64,000 bases of DNA from HGM13006 sp900757695 (GCA_959607825.1 CAUHNW010000009.1:43975-107974), one strand, 5' to 3'. Counted from the first letter of the stretch, positions 26,430-34,613 are shown. Made by a program: numbers and translations. The notes: generated from the letters alone by a model not told the origin.

Positions 26430-26458
26430 TTGTATTTTGGAAAAACTGGTGGTATACT
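26430..26458 (+). promoter_or_regulatory. Promoter of the bile salt hydrolase gene
   Basis: TTGTAT, a 17-base spacer and TATACT preceded by TGG (extended -10). Confidence 0.6.
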
Positions 26459-26493
26459 GTGGAATACCAAATACGTCGTGGAGGAAATTGCAT

Positions 26494-27468
26494 ATGTGTA
26501 CTGCTGCAACCTACTGTACAAAGGATCATTATTTTGGACGGACGCTGGATTATGAGGTGTCCTATGGAGAATCCGTGGTGATCACCCCCAGAAACTTCCC
26601 CTTCGTATTCCGCCACACCGCCCCTATGGAGCACCACTATGCCATCATTGGCATGGCAACGGTGGCAGGGGACTATCCGCTGTATTACGAGGCTACCAAT
26701 GAAAAGGGGCTGAGCATGGCGGGGCTGAATTTTCCGGGCAATGCGGATTATAAGCCGCTGGCTGCGGGAAAGGAGAATGTCGCTACCTTCGAGCTGATTC
26801 CGTGGCTGCTGGGACAGTGTGCCACAGTGGCGGAAGCCAAAGTGCATCTTGCGGAAATCAATCTGGCAAATACGCCATTTAGCGAGATGTTCCCGGTGTC
26901 ACCGCTCCACTGGATCCTTGCGGATCGAAATGAGGCGATCACCATTGAATCGGTGAAGAGCGGGCTTCAGATCTATGAGAATCCGGTGGGGATCCTCACC
27001 AATAATCCGCCCTTTGACTATCAGATGACCAACCTCAGCAATTATCTGCATCTGTCCACAGAGCAGCCGGAGAATCATTTTGCACCGGAGCTGGGACTGG
27101 CGCCATACAGCCGGGGCATGGGAATGCTGGGGATGCCCGGAGACCTTTCGTCGGCATCGCGCTTTGTCCGGGCGGCATTTACCAAGCTTCATTCGATATC
27201 CGGTGATACGGAAAGCGAGAGCATCAGTCAGTTCTTTCATATTCTTGGTGCAGTTGCCCAGCAGCGGGGCTGTGTGCACATGGGAGATGGCAAGTACGAG
27301 ATCACCATTTATACCTCCTGCTGCAATACGGATCGGGGAATCTATTACTATACCACCTATGAAAACAGTCAGATCACCGGTGTGGATATGCACCGGGAGA
27401 ATTTGGAGGGGGAGAAGCTCATTGCGTATCCGCTGGTGACAGGGCAGCAGATCCGCATGCAGAATTGA
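26494..27468 (+). CDS. bsh: Choloylglycine hydrolase (bile salt hydrolase)
   Basis: This Ntn-hydrolase of 324 residues belongs to the bile salt hydrolase / penicillin V acylase family, which deconjugates glycine or taurine from bile acids. The ATG at 26494 (site GGAGGAAATT) gives MCTAATY, with Cys2 as the N-terminal nucleophile after Met removal. Arg16 and Asp19 (FGRTLD), the LTNNPPFDYQ loop with the conserved Asn, and Arg in SASRFVRAAF complete the active site. The NNPPFDYQ loop favours bile salt hydrolase over penicillin acylase. There is no signal peptide, so it is cytoplasmic. It stands alone with its own promoter and terminator. Confidence 0.92.
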   Translation: MCTAATYCTKDHYFGRTLDYEVSYGESVVITPRNFPFVFRHTAPMEHHYAIIGMATVAGDYPLYYEATNEKGLSMAGLNFPGNADYKPLAAGKENVATFELIPWLLGQCATVAEAKVHLAEINLANTPFSEMFPVSPLHWILADRNEAITIESVKSGLQIYENPVGILTNNPPFDYQMTNLSNYLHLSTEQPENHFAPELGLAPYSRGMGMLGMPGDLSSASRFVRAAFTKLHSISGDTESESISQFFHILGAVAQQRGCVHMGDGKYEITIYTSCCNTDRGIYYYTTYENSQITGVDMHRENLEGEKLIAYPLVTGQQIRMQN

Positions 27469-27485
27469 GACGGTATACCCACGGA

Positions 27486-27526
27486 AAAAGGACAGCGCAC
27501 AGAATAAAATCTGGCGCTGTCCTTTT
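27486..27526. terminator. Bidirectional terminator
   Basis: AAAGGACAGCGC / GCGCTGTCCTTT arms with additional CAGA/TCTG pairing separate the converging bile salt hydrolase and SLH-protein genes. T-runs occur on both sides. Confidence 0.88.
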
Positions 27527-27544
27527 GTGGATTTTGCGGAGGGG

Positions 27545-29143
27545 TTACAGTCCGTAGTAGGCGATGAAACGGCTGAGCATGACGGCCATCTGGCAGCGGG
27601 TGGCGCTGCCTTTCGGCTTCAATTGATTATTTCCAACGCCGTTGACAATGCCGCTGGCTACAGCCCATGCAAAGGGAGTGACGGCGTAGCTGTCAATGGA
27701 ACCGGTATCAGAAAAGCTGCTCAAGGTGTCGCTTGCGGATACATCGTAGCCCATGGTCTGGGCATAGCGATAGAGGAAGGTGGAGAGCTGCTGACGGGTC
27801 AGCAGCTTGCTGGGGCCAAAGTGCGTGGCGCTGGTGCCGGTGGTAATGCCCATTGCATAGGCCCAGGCTACGCCCTCGGCGTAATAGGCACTGGGGGAAA
27901 CGTCTTCAAAGGGAGTGGCAGTGCTCGTTGCGGGAGAACCTGCCAGACGGTACAGTACCGTTACCAGCATGGCACGAGTCATGGTACCGTTGGGGCGGAA
28001 GGTGTAGTTGTTGACACCGGAAAACAGCCCCAGATCAGCCATCTGCTGAACGGCATCATAGTAGTAAGCGGTCGGAGCAACATCTCGGAACTGGCAGACC
28101 GGCTCATAGTCACTGTCAACCGGTTCGTAGTCCCAAGCGGAGGCGGGATAGGCGGCCATAAATGCATCGGTGAGATATTCCGGTGAAGCAGGATGATCTG
28201 TGAAATTGGCAGAGCCCTTCAGGAAGTAATCCAGATAGCTTTCATAGCCCTGGCCGTCCCAAGTGGAATCGAGGCTGTACCAGAGACCGGACAGCTCTAC
28301 GATGTTCCATGCGTGGTCGATGCTGGTGATAACCCGCACCGGCAGGCCCATGCTGCGGCACAGCGCATAATACAGGGTTGCATAGCCCTGGCATACGGCT
28401 TCTCCTTCTATCAGGGCGGCGTAGGCGGAATAAATGCCCCATTCGTCGTTGCCCAGTGGATCGATGTACGTATTCCCCATAGTATAGTCGTCATCAAAGG
28501 TGGCGAGCCCGGCATAGTCATAGTCAACATGATCGGTGACATATTGATAGATGCCCCGATATTTCAGGTAGTCGCTGACCTTCCAGAGATCCAGATCGGT
28601 CACCACCTGTGTCAGCGTGGTTAAAAATTCCTGCTCCTGCGTATAGGTGGTGTAATAGGTAAAGTAGAAGGTGATGTCAAAGTATTCACCGTAGGGGTTG
28701 ACCTCCCACTCGTAGGAGAGGGTGCTCCAGCTCCATGCCAGATAGTCGCCGGAGTTGACACCGACGGCCAGCTCTTCACTGATGGCGTAATCCAAAAGAT
28801 TGGAGACAAGCGTAGTTGCAGAGTCGTAATCGCTGCCGTAGCCGGGGGCATAGACAGAAAGCGTAAAGCAGTCACTGCGATCCCGCATCTGATCCCGCAT
28901 TTCTTCGGCAGCCTGCCGATAGGAAAGATATCCGGCACTGCGTGTCTGACGGGCAGAAAATGACTGCGCTGCGGCAGTGTCTGTGGGTGTTTCCGGAATT
29001 CCCACATCGGGATAGCGGGGATTTACGATACTGCTGCTGCCACTGATCGGGGTGGCATCATCGGCCCAAACTGGTGCGGTGGTAAGCCCCAGCAGAAGTG
29101 CCATGGACAGGAGCAGACACAATAGACGTTTACATAATTTCAT
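27545..29143 (-). CDS. Secreted transglutaminase-like protein with C-terminal SLH repeats
   Basis: Residues 1-27 are a Sec signal peptide (cleavage after VWA). A transglutaminase-like cysteine protease/peptide-processing domain has the triad Cys251 (GEAVCQGYA), His277 (SIDHAWN) and Asp292 (SLDSTWD). From about residue 350 three S-layer homology repeats follow (FRDVAPTAYYYDAVQQMADLG, FEDVSPSAYYAEGVAWAYAMG, FSDTGSIDSYAVTPFAWAVASG), which anchor it to pyruvylated wall polymer. The start has AAGGAGGAAATCG. The substrate is unknown: cell-wall or surface peptides are possible. It is divergent from a polysaccharide deacetylase. Confidence 0.9.
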   Translation of the reverse strand: MKLCKRLLCLLLSMALLLGLTTAPVWADDATPISGSSSIVNPRYPDVGIPETPTDTAAAQSFSARQTRSAGYLSYRQAAEEMRDQMRDRSDCFTLSVYAPGYGSDYDSATTLVSNLLDYAISEELAVGVNSGDYLAWSWSTLSYEWEVNPYGEYFDITFYFTYYTTYTQEQEFLTTLTQVVTDLDLWKVSDYLKYRGIYQYVTDHVDYDYAGLATFDDDYTMGNTYIDPLGNDEWGIYSAYAALIEGEAVCQGYATLYYALCRSMGLPVRVITSIDHAWNIVELSGLWYSLDSTWDGQGYESYLDYFLKGSANFTDHPASPEYLTDAFMAAYPASAWDYEPVDSDYEPVCQFRDVAPTAYYYDAVQQMADLGLFSGVNNYTFRPNGTMTRAMLVTVLYRLAGSPATSTATPFEDVSPSAYYAEGVAWAYAMGITTGTSATHFGPSKLLTRQQLSTFLYRYAQTMGYDVSASDTLSSFSDTGSIDSYAVTPFAWAVASGIVNGVGNNQLKPKGSATRCQMAVMLSRFIAYYGL

Positions 29144-29181
29144 TCGATTTCCTCCTTACAGAATTACGTTCCTGTATGCCC

Positions 29182-29210
29182 ATTCTATCGGATTTCATCA
29201 TAGAAGTCAA
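29182..29210 (-). promoter_or_regulatory. Promoter of the SLH-protein gene
   Basis: On the minus strand TTGACT, a 17-base spacer and TAGAAT, about 40 bases ahead of the start. Confidence 0.7.
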
Positions 29211-29301
29211 ATGAAGCTTGGTGCGTAAATTACAAAATGTCGGATGTCTGGGGAAAAGCTGCATATACTAGCCCGGAGGCAACAAAAAGGAGAGAAAACC
29301 A

Positions 29302-30015
29302 ATGAGAGCGAAACGACTGCTGCCGTGCGTGGCGCTGCTTGCGCTACTGCTGTCGGCGGGGGCATGGGCAGAGACGGAAGACAAGACGGAGCAGGGACCG
29401 GCGGGATATGTGGCACTGACCTTTGACGATGGTCCTTCCGGGGCATTGACTCAGAGACTGCTGGATGGCCTGCGGGAGCGTGGGGCCAAAGCAACGTTTT
29501 TCCTCTGCGGATATCGAATGGAGCAGTATCCGGATGCGATGGAACGATATCTGGAGGAGGGACATGAGCTGGGAGTGCATTCTACGGTGCACACGGATCT
29601 CACGAAGCTGACGCCGGAGCAGCTCCGGGAGGATATGGCGGGGACTGCTCAGATGATAGAAGAGATGACGGGGATATGGCCTGTGCTGATGCGCCCGCCG
29701 GGCGGCGCCTATGATGAAAAGGTGCTCCGGGAGGCAGAACAGGAGGGAATGCGGGTGATCCTGTGGTCTGTAGATCCCCGGGACTGGGCAACACATGACG
29801 CCCGACAGGTGCTCAGCACCATGGCCCGGGAGGCAGGGGATGGTGATGTGATTCTGATGCACGATATGTCGAAAAGCTCCGTGGATGCGGCGCTGCGGCT
29901 GATCGACGAGCTGCAGGAGAAAGGGTTTTGCTTTGTGACAGTCAGCGAATTGGCGGAGCGGAAGGGCGTTTCTATGACGGCAGGGAGCGTCTATGAGGAT
30001 TTTAAGGAAAAATAG
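29302..30015 (+). CDS. Secreted polysaccharide deacetylase (NodB fold)
   Basis: The 237-residue protein starts with a signal peptide (cleavage near GAWA-E, residue 23). The carbohydrate esterase 4 motifs are all present: TFDDGPS (metal Asp and catalytic Asp), HSTVH (metal His), RPPGGAYD, DPRDW and LMHD. It is most like peptidoglycan GlcNAc or chitooligosaccharide deacetylases of Firmicutes. The start has AAAAGGAGAG. A possible -10 (TATACT, 29264-29269) lies upstream without a clear -35. Confidence 0.92.
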   Translation: MRAKRLLPCVALLALLLSAGAWAETEDKTEQGPAGYVALTFDDGPSGALTQRLLDGLRERGAKATFFLCGYRMEQYPDAMERYLEEGHELGVHSTVHTDLTKLTPEQLREDMAGTAQMIEEMTGIWPVLMRPPGGAYDEKVLREAEQEGMRVILWSVDPRDWATHDARQVLSTMAREAGDGDVILMHDMSKSSVDAALRLIDELQEKGFCFVTVSELAERKGVSMTAGSVYEDFKEK

Positions 30016-30045
30016 TTGTGCATTGCCCTGAGACTGTGATATAAT
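30016..30045 (+). promoter_or_regulatory. Promoter of the flavoprotein-flavodoxin pair
   Basis: TTGTGC, an 18-base spacer and TATAAT with a TGA extended -10. Confidence 0.6.
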
Positions 30046-30084
30046 AAGAAAGATAAATTATTTCATCAGGAAGGATGAATACAA

Positions 30085-30639
30085 ATGCTTACTGGAAAAA
30101 ATATTGTCATGGGCGTTACCGGCGGCATCGCTGCATGGAAGGCATGCCTGATCCTCAACAAGCTGGTGGTGGATCTCCATGCAAATGTGGACGTTATTAT
30201 GACAAAAAACTCTGAAACCTTTATCACGGAGCAGACCATTCGGACCCTGTCCCGGAACATTGTCACCAGAGATATGTTCAAGGAGCCTGCTGTGTGGAGC
30301 GTAGAGCACATTTCTCTGGCGCGGAAGGCGGATTGTTTCCTGATTGCGCCCTGCACAGCCAATGTGATCGGTAAGATTGCAAACGGCATTGCGGACGATA
30401 TGCTCACCACCACGGTAATGGCGACCCATGCGCCGGTGGTTATTGCTCCGGCTATGAATGACGCCATGTATACCAACCCCATCGTACAGGGCAATATGCA
30501 GAAGCTCAAGGATCTGGGACAGTATAAGTTCATCGAGCCCCATGAGGGCGTGCTGGCTTACGGCGGCAAGGGTACCGGCGAGCTTGCGACTGTGGACGAG
30601 ATCGCAGACTATATTGTAAACCTCATTGGAAATAAGTGA
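30085..30639 (+). CDS. HFCD-family flavoprotein (CoaC/EpiD-like), non-canonical
   Basis: A 184-residue FMN-dependent flavoprotein of the homo-oligomeric cysteine decarboxylase family. VTGGIAAWKA binds FMN phosphate; the active-site His is in VEHISLA, and PAMNDAMYTNP is the PxMNxxMW-type motif. In phosphopantothenoylcysteine decarboxylases the substrate loop reads ACGxxGxGRM with an essential Cys; here it is AYGGKGTGEL, so Cys is Tyr and Arg is Glu. No CoaB synthetase domain is attached. It is therefore probably not the CoA-pathway enzyme; its substrate is unknown. The next gene is a flavodoxin-like protein 22 bases on. Confidence 0.82.
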   Translation: MLTGKNIVMGVTGGIAAWKACLILNKLVVDLHANVDVIMTKNSETFITEQTIRTLSRNIVTRDMFKEPAVWSVEHISLARKADCFLIAPCTANVIGKIANGIADDMLTTTVMATHAPVVIAPAMNDAMYTNPIVQGNMQKLKDLGQYKFIEPHEGVLAYGGKGTGELATVDEIADYIVNLIGNK

Positions 30640-30661
30640 TCAACCATAAGGAGGAACTGAT

Positions 30662-31165
30662 ATGAAAATCTCTATTGTATACTTTACATCCACCGGCCGC
30701 ACCTCTGCCATGGCGGAGGAGATCAAGAAGGGCATTGCTGCGGCGGATGCCTCCATTGAAGTAGGTCTGTTCCCCATCTCTGAGCTGACCTCCTATCATG
30801 AGGAGAATATCAATTTTGTCAATGACTCTGCGGCTGTGATCGTTGGTACCCCCGACTACTATGCTGCTGAGGCCAATCAGCTGAAGACATGGCTGGACAA
30901 TTGCCCCTGCAAGCTGGCGGATAAGCTCTGCGGCGCATATGCCACCGCAAACTTCCTGCAGGGCGGCGGCGATATCGCCATTCAGTCTGTTCTGACCCAG
31001 CTGCTGGTAAAGGGCACTGTGGTTTATTCCAGCGGCACTGCACAGGGCCTGCCCTTTATCCATCTCGGCCCCATCTGCCTGAAGGGCGGCGAGGAAGAGG
31101 CTGCACCCCTGTTCCAGACCTATGGCACCCGGTTTGCCAAGAAGGCACTGGAGCTGTTCCAGTAA
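30662..31165 (+). CDS. Flavodoxin-like FMN protein
   Basis: A 167-residue flavodoxin-fold protein. The phosphate-binding loop TSTGRTSAMAEEIKKG is at residues 9-24, followed by GTPDYYAAEANQLKTWLD and a YATANFLQGGG segment typical of NADPH-dependent FMN reductases/WrbA relatives. The start has AAGGAGGAACTG. It is co-transcribed with the flavoprotein before it, suggesting an electron donor role. Confidence 0.82.
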   Translation: MKISIVYFTSTGRTSAMAEEIKKGIAAADASIEVGLFPISELTSYHEENINFVNDSAAVIVGTPDYYAAEANQLKTWLDNCPCKLADKLCGAYATANFLQGGGDIAIQSVLTQLLVKGTVVYSSGTAQGLPFIHLGPICLKGGEEEAAPLFQTYGTRFAKKALELFQ

Positions 31166-31177
31166 TCATAGTGGAAA

Positions 31178-31217
31178 AGATCGGCTGGCGCTTTGTGCGC
31201 TGGCCGACTTTTTTCTT
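31178..31217 (+). terminator. Terminator after the flavodoxin gene
   Basis: CGGCTGGCGC / GCGCTGGCCG arms with a 5-base loop are followed by six T. Confidence 0.85.
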
Positions 31218-31262
31218 TATTCGATGTGCTTTTACCGGAAAGCAACATAAATAGGACGAAAG

Positions 31263-31295
31263 AGCGGCGTTGTTTGTACACAATGCCGCTTTTTT
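31263..31295 (+). terminator. Second tandem terminator hairpin
   Basis: AGCGGCGTTGT / ACAATGCCGCT (one G-T pair) with a 6-base loop, then a T-run. No gene lies between it and the preceding terminator, so the importer operon is doubly insulated. Confidence 0.75.
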
Positions 31296-31315
31296 GCCGC
31301 AGCGTAAATTTTGTC

Positions 31316-31344
31316 TTGACTTTAGCGTAATGATTCGCTAATAT
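31316..31344 (+). promoter_or_regulatory. Promoter with internal inverted-repeat operator for the amino-acid importer
   Basis: TTGACT and TAATAT are separated by 17 bases (a TATAAT lies three bases later). The spacer contains the perfect inverted repeat TTAGCG-N8-CGCTAA (31322-31341), positioned for repressor binding. Confidence 0.65.
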
Positions 31345-31402
31345 AATAATTACTTAATGACCTGCGGCGGACCTGCTGCGAAACGATAGGAGAGAATTGA
31401 CT

Positions 31403-32314
31403 ATGAAAAAACTGCTTGCGCTGCTGATGGCAGCTGGTATGATGCTTTCTGTGGCAGCATGCGGCTCGGATAACGGCTCTGCTGCTGTTGCTTCTTCCAA
31501 ATCTGAGGCTCCGGCTGAAACGGCAACGGAGACCGCAGGGGAGACTGCGGCAGCATCTGCTGGAGAAAATGGAACCGCAGAGGGCCGTACCTTTACCGTT
31601 GGTTTTGACGCAGAGTATCCCCCCTATGGCTATAAGGATGAGAGCGGCGAATATACCGGTTTTGATCTGGAACTGGCGCAGGAGGTCTGTGACCGCAATG
31701 GCTGGACGCTGGTCAAGCAGCCCATTGACTGGGATTCCAAGGACATGGAGCTGAACTCCGGGACCATCGACTGTATCTGGAACGGCTTCACCATGACAGG
31801 CCGGGAGGATGACTACACGTTTTCCGTTCCCTATGTTGACAACTCCATTGTGTTTGTTGTAATGAACGACTCCGACATCAAAACCAAGGAAGACCTTGCA
31901 GGTAAGGTGGTCGTAACACAGGCAGATTCTTCGGCCCTGACGGCCCTGACTTCGGAAGAGGACAACGATGAAAATCTTGCACTGGCAGCCTCCTTTGCGG
32001 ATCTCCAGCAGGTTGCGGACTATAATACCGCATTTATGAATCTGGAATCCGGCGCCGTAGATGCCATTGCGGTGGACATCGGTGTCGCACAGTATCAGCT
32101 GGCATCCAGAGGGGATACCTTCCGGAAGCTGGACGAGCCTCTGTCCACAGAGCAGTACGGCATTGGCTTCAAAAAGGGCAATGAGGAGCTGCGGGATCAG
32201 GTTCAGAATACGCTGTTTGAGATGTATAAGGACGGCACCTTTGATGAGATCGCCTCGAAGTATGCTGACTATAACCTGCCGGATATGGTTTGCCTTGGCG
32301 AATATGTAAAGTAA
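31403..32314 (+). CDS. Amino-acid ABC transporter substrate-binding lipoprotein
   Basis: A family 3 extracellular solute-binding protein of 303 residues. The lipobox LSVAAC gives a lipidated Cys near residue 19. A Ser/Ala/Thr/Glu-rich linker to residue ~60 precedes the binding domain (FTVGFDAEYPPYGYKDESGEY, GFTMTGRE, QYGIGFKKGNEELRD). The start MKKLLALL has ATAGGAGAG upstream. Polar amino acids are the usual ligands; specificity cannot be read. It is first in the operon with permease, ATPase and a racemase-like gene. Confidence 0.93.
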   Translation: MKKLLALLMAAGMMLSVAACGSDNGSAAVASSKSEAPAETATETAGETAAASAGENGTAEGRTFTVGFDAEYPPYGYKDESGEYTGFDLELAQEVCDRNGWTLVKQPIDWDSKDMELNSGTIDCIWNGFTMTGREDDYTFSVPYVDNSIVFVVMNDSDIKTKEDLAGKVVVTQADSSALTALTSEEDNDENLALAASFADLQQVADYNTAFMNLESGAVDAIAVDIGVAQYQLASRGDTFRKLDEPLSTEQYGIGFKKGNEELRDQVQNTLFEMYKDGTFDEIASKYADYNLPDMVCLGEYVK

Positions 32315-32326
32315 ACAAATCATGCC

Positions 32327-32357
32327 TTTGGGGGGCGGCGCAGGCTGCCCCCCAAAT
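32327..32357 (+). terminator. Intra-operon hairpin between binding protein and permease
   Basis: TTTGGGGGGC and GCCCCCCAAA arms just after the binding-protein stop. There is no long T-run, so it more likely stabilises the first cistron or causes partial termination, giving excess binding protein. Confidence 0.6.
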
Positions 32358-32379
32358 TTCTACCAGTGAGGTGTCACAG

Positions 32380-33075
32380 TTGAATTTTTTGTCTACGATG
32401 CAGCAGGTTATGGGCGGCGTTGGCTCGACTATGCTGATTTTCTTCAGTACGCTGATTTTTTCATTGCCATTGGGGCTGCTGGTGGCCATGGGCCGTATGA
32501 ACAATTGGGCGCCCTTCCGTGTCCTTGGAGGAGATGGCCTGCTGGGGCGGATCAAGCCCATCCAATTGGTGATTAAATTCTTTATCTCAATCCTTCGGGG
32601 AACTCCATTGATGCTCCAATTGATCGTGTGGTTTTACGGCCCGTACTACCTGTTTGGATGGCGGCTCAATGCGGCATGGCGGGTAGGCGCTACCATTGTG
32701 GGCTTTTCCATCAACTATGCGGCCTACTTCGCAGAGATCTTCCGCTCCGGCATTCAGGGAATCCCGCAGGGACAGCGGGAGGCAGCCCGGGTGCTGGGGT
32801 ATAACCGGGCGCAGACTTTCTTCAAGATCATTTTTCCGCAGATGTGCAAGCGCGTACTGCCGCCGGTGACCAATGAGATCATTACGCTGGTAAAGGATAC
32901 CTCCCTTGCATTTGTGCTGGCTTACACAGAGATGTTTACCATTGCAAAGCAGGTGGCGGCGGCGCAGGCCAATATCATGCCGCTGTTTATTGCGGGTATC
33001 TTCTATTATATTTTCAACCTCGTGGTGGCCGGCATCATGGGGAAGGTCGAGCAGAAGCTTGAATACTATCAGTAA
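32380..33075 (+). CDS. Amino-acid ABC transporter permease
   Basis: A HisM/GlnP-type membrane permease of 231 residues. ILRGTPLMLQL and the EAA motif FRSGIQGIPQGQREAARVLGY are present, as is KDTSLAFVLAYTE. I start it at the TTG 32380 (MNFLSTMQQV) because GAGGTG lies six bases before it; the longer frame begins inside the upstream hairpin and would add non-homologous residues. It forms the channel with the ATPase gene 12 bases downstream. Confidence 0.9.
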   Translation: MNFLSTMQQVMGGVGSTMLIFFSTLIFSLPLGLLVAMGRMNNWAPFRVLGGDGLLGRIKPIQLVIKFFISILRGTPLMLQLIVWFYGPYYLFGWRLNAAWRVGATIVGFSINYAAYFAEIFRSGIQGIPQGQREAARVLGYNRAQTFFKIIFPQMCKRVLPPVTNEIITLVKDTSLAFVLAYTEMFTIAKQVAAAQANIMPLFIAGIFYYIFNLVVAGIMGKVEQKLEYYQ

Positions 33076-33087
33076 GGGGGCACCTCT

Positions 33088-33849
33088 ATGAAATTGCTGG
33101 AAATCGATCACTGTAAAAAGAATTTTGGAGATACGGATGTGCTCCACGATATCTCTCTCCATGTGGATGAGGGTGAGGTAGTGGCGATTATCGGGCCCTC
33201 AGGATCCGGAAAATCCACCCTGCTTCGCTGTGCAACTCTGCTGGAGACCATGGATGACGGAAACCTTACATATTTAGGAAAGCAGGCGGCAAAATCCGTA
33301 AACGGCCATGCGGAGTATCTTGGGAAAAAGGAGCTCCGGGAGATTCAGGGGTATTTTGGACTGGTATTCCAGAACTTCAACCTGTTTCCCCACTATTCCG
33401 TCATGAAAAATATCATTGATGCGCCCATTCATGTACAGAAGAAGTCAAAGCAGGAGGCGGTTGCCAAGGCGAAGGAACTGCTGGAAAAGATGGGGCTCAC
33501 CGGCAAGGAGAACAGCTATCCCTGTCAGCTCTCCGGAGGTCAGCAGCAGCGGGTGGCCATTGCCCGGGCACTGGCCATGAATCCATCCATTCTGTTTTTT
33601 GACGAACCTACCTCGGCGCTGGATCCGGAGCTCACCGGCGAGATCCTGAAGGTGATCCGCCAGCTGGCACAGGAAAAGATGACCATGGTGATCGTGACCC
33701 ATGAGATGGGCTTTGCACGAGATGTGGCGGACCGGGTGATCTTTATGGACGGCGGCTATATTGTGGAGCAGGGTGATCCCAGAGAGGTCATTGAACATCC
33801 CAAGGAGGAACGTACCCGCCAGTTCCTCGCACGGTTTGCACAGGGATGA
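33088..33849 (+). CDS. Amino-acid ABC transporter ATP-binding protein (GlnQ type)
   Basis: A complete polar amino-acid import ATPase of 253 residues: Walker A GPSGSGKST, Q-loop VFQNFNLFPH, signature LSGGQQQRVAIARAL, Walker B ILFFDEPTSALD and the H-loop VTHEMGFAR. AAGGGGG precedes the ATG. The last codons overlap the start of the racemase-like gene (ATGA), so the two are translationally coupled. Confidence 0.95.
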   Translation: MKLLEIDHCKKNFGDTDVLHDISLHVDEGEVVAIIGPSGSGKSTLLRCATLLETMDDGNLTYLGKQAAKSVNGHAEYLGKKELREIQGYFGLVFQNFNLFPHYSVMKNIIDAPIHVQKKSKQEAVAKAKELLEKMGLTGKENSYPCQLSGGQQQRVAIARALAMNPSILFFDEPTSALDPELTGEILKVIRQLAQEKMTMVIVTHEMGFARDVADRVIFMDGGYIVEQGDPREVIEHPKEERTRQFLARFAQG

Positions 33850-34613
33850 GCGTACCGATCCGATATCTCGACCCTGCGGGAAACATAACCGCAGTGGTTT
33901 TGAATCCGGTCATGCCGGAACAGCGGGCGCCGTTGGCGCAGAAGATACTCCGGGAGGGGCGGGCAGAGCAGGTGGGCTTTGCGGTGCCTCCGAAGCTGGG
34001 CGGCGAGTGCCGACTGGAGATGATGGGCGGCGAGTTCTGCGGAAATGCGGTGCGTTCCTATGGATATCTCTGGGCCATGGAGCATGGAAAAAGCGGAATG
34101 GTCAGCACGGAGATATCCGGCACATCCGGGCCGGTGCCGGTCAATGTGGATTTGACGCACGGCACAGCCTTTGCGGAAATGCCGCTGCCGTTGGGTATTG
34201 ACTGGCTGGAAATTGGAGGGGAAAAGTACCCGCTGGTGCTGTGTGAGGGGATTTGCCATCTCCTTGCAATGGACATAGAGCCTGACACCAAATTTGTAGA
34301 GGCGGCAAGATCCGGCCTGAATGCGGTTCAGCAGGGGGCGTGGGGGATCATGTTCTGTCGGGGGCAGCTGCTGACGCCGGTGGTATATGTTCGCTCCACG
34401 GATTCTACGGTGTGGGAGTCCTCCTGCGGCTCCGGCAGCGTTGCCTGCGCATGGTATTTGGCGCAGCAGTGCGGCGGCGCCGGACAGTGGCGGTTTCAGG
34501 AGCCCGGCGGCGAGATCATCGCGGCGACCCGAGGGGAAAACGGGCATGTGCTTGGCTGCATGATGGGGGGCGGCGTGAAGGTCGGCCCCATGGAGCAAGT
34601 GGCGGAGAAATAG
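33846..34613 (+). CDS. DapF-like cofactor-independent amino-acid racemase/epimerase
   Basis: The 255-residue protein has the two-domain diaminopimelate epimerase fold. The first catalytic Cys is in MMGGEFCGNAVRSYGY and the second in ESSCGSGSVACAW. Canonical DapF has a CGNGxRC-type first motif; GGEFCGNA is closer to DapF-like amino-acid racemases such as the staphylococcal histidine racemase CntK (from memory, not checked). Its start overlaps the stop of the importer ATPase by four bases (ATGA). Context therefore suggests it racemises the amino acid brought in by that importer, or makes a D-amino acid for export or wall use. No other lysine-pathway gene is present. Confidence 0.75.
   Translation: MSVPIRYLDPAGNITAVVLNPVMPEQRAPLAQKILREGRAEQVGFAVPPKLGGECRLEMMGGEFCGNAVRSYGYLWAMEHGKSGMVSTEISGTSGPVPVNVDLTHGTAFAEMPLPLGIDWLEIGGEKYPLVLCEGICHLLAMDIEPDTKFVEAARSGLNAVQQGAWGIMFCRGQLLTPVVYVRSTDSTVWESSCGSGSVACAWYLAQQCGGAGQWRFQEPGGEIIAATRGENGHVLGCMMGGGVKVGPMEQVAEK

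Noticed and set aside
30085..30639. Assignment as phosphopantothenoylcysteine decarboxylase (coaC)
   Set aside because: The essential substrate-loop Cys is Tyr and no CoaB domain is present, so only the wider flavoprotein family is claimed.
33846..34613. Assignment as diaminopimelate epimerase (dapF) for lysine synthesis
   Set aside because: The first catalytic motif and the operon context differ; only a DapF-like racemase is claimed.
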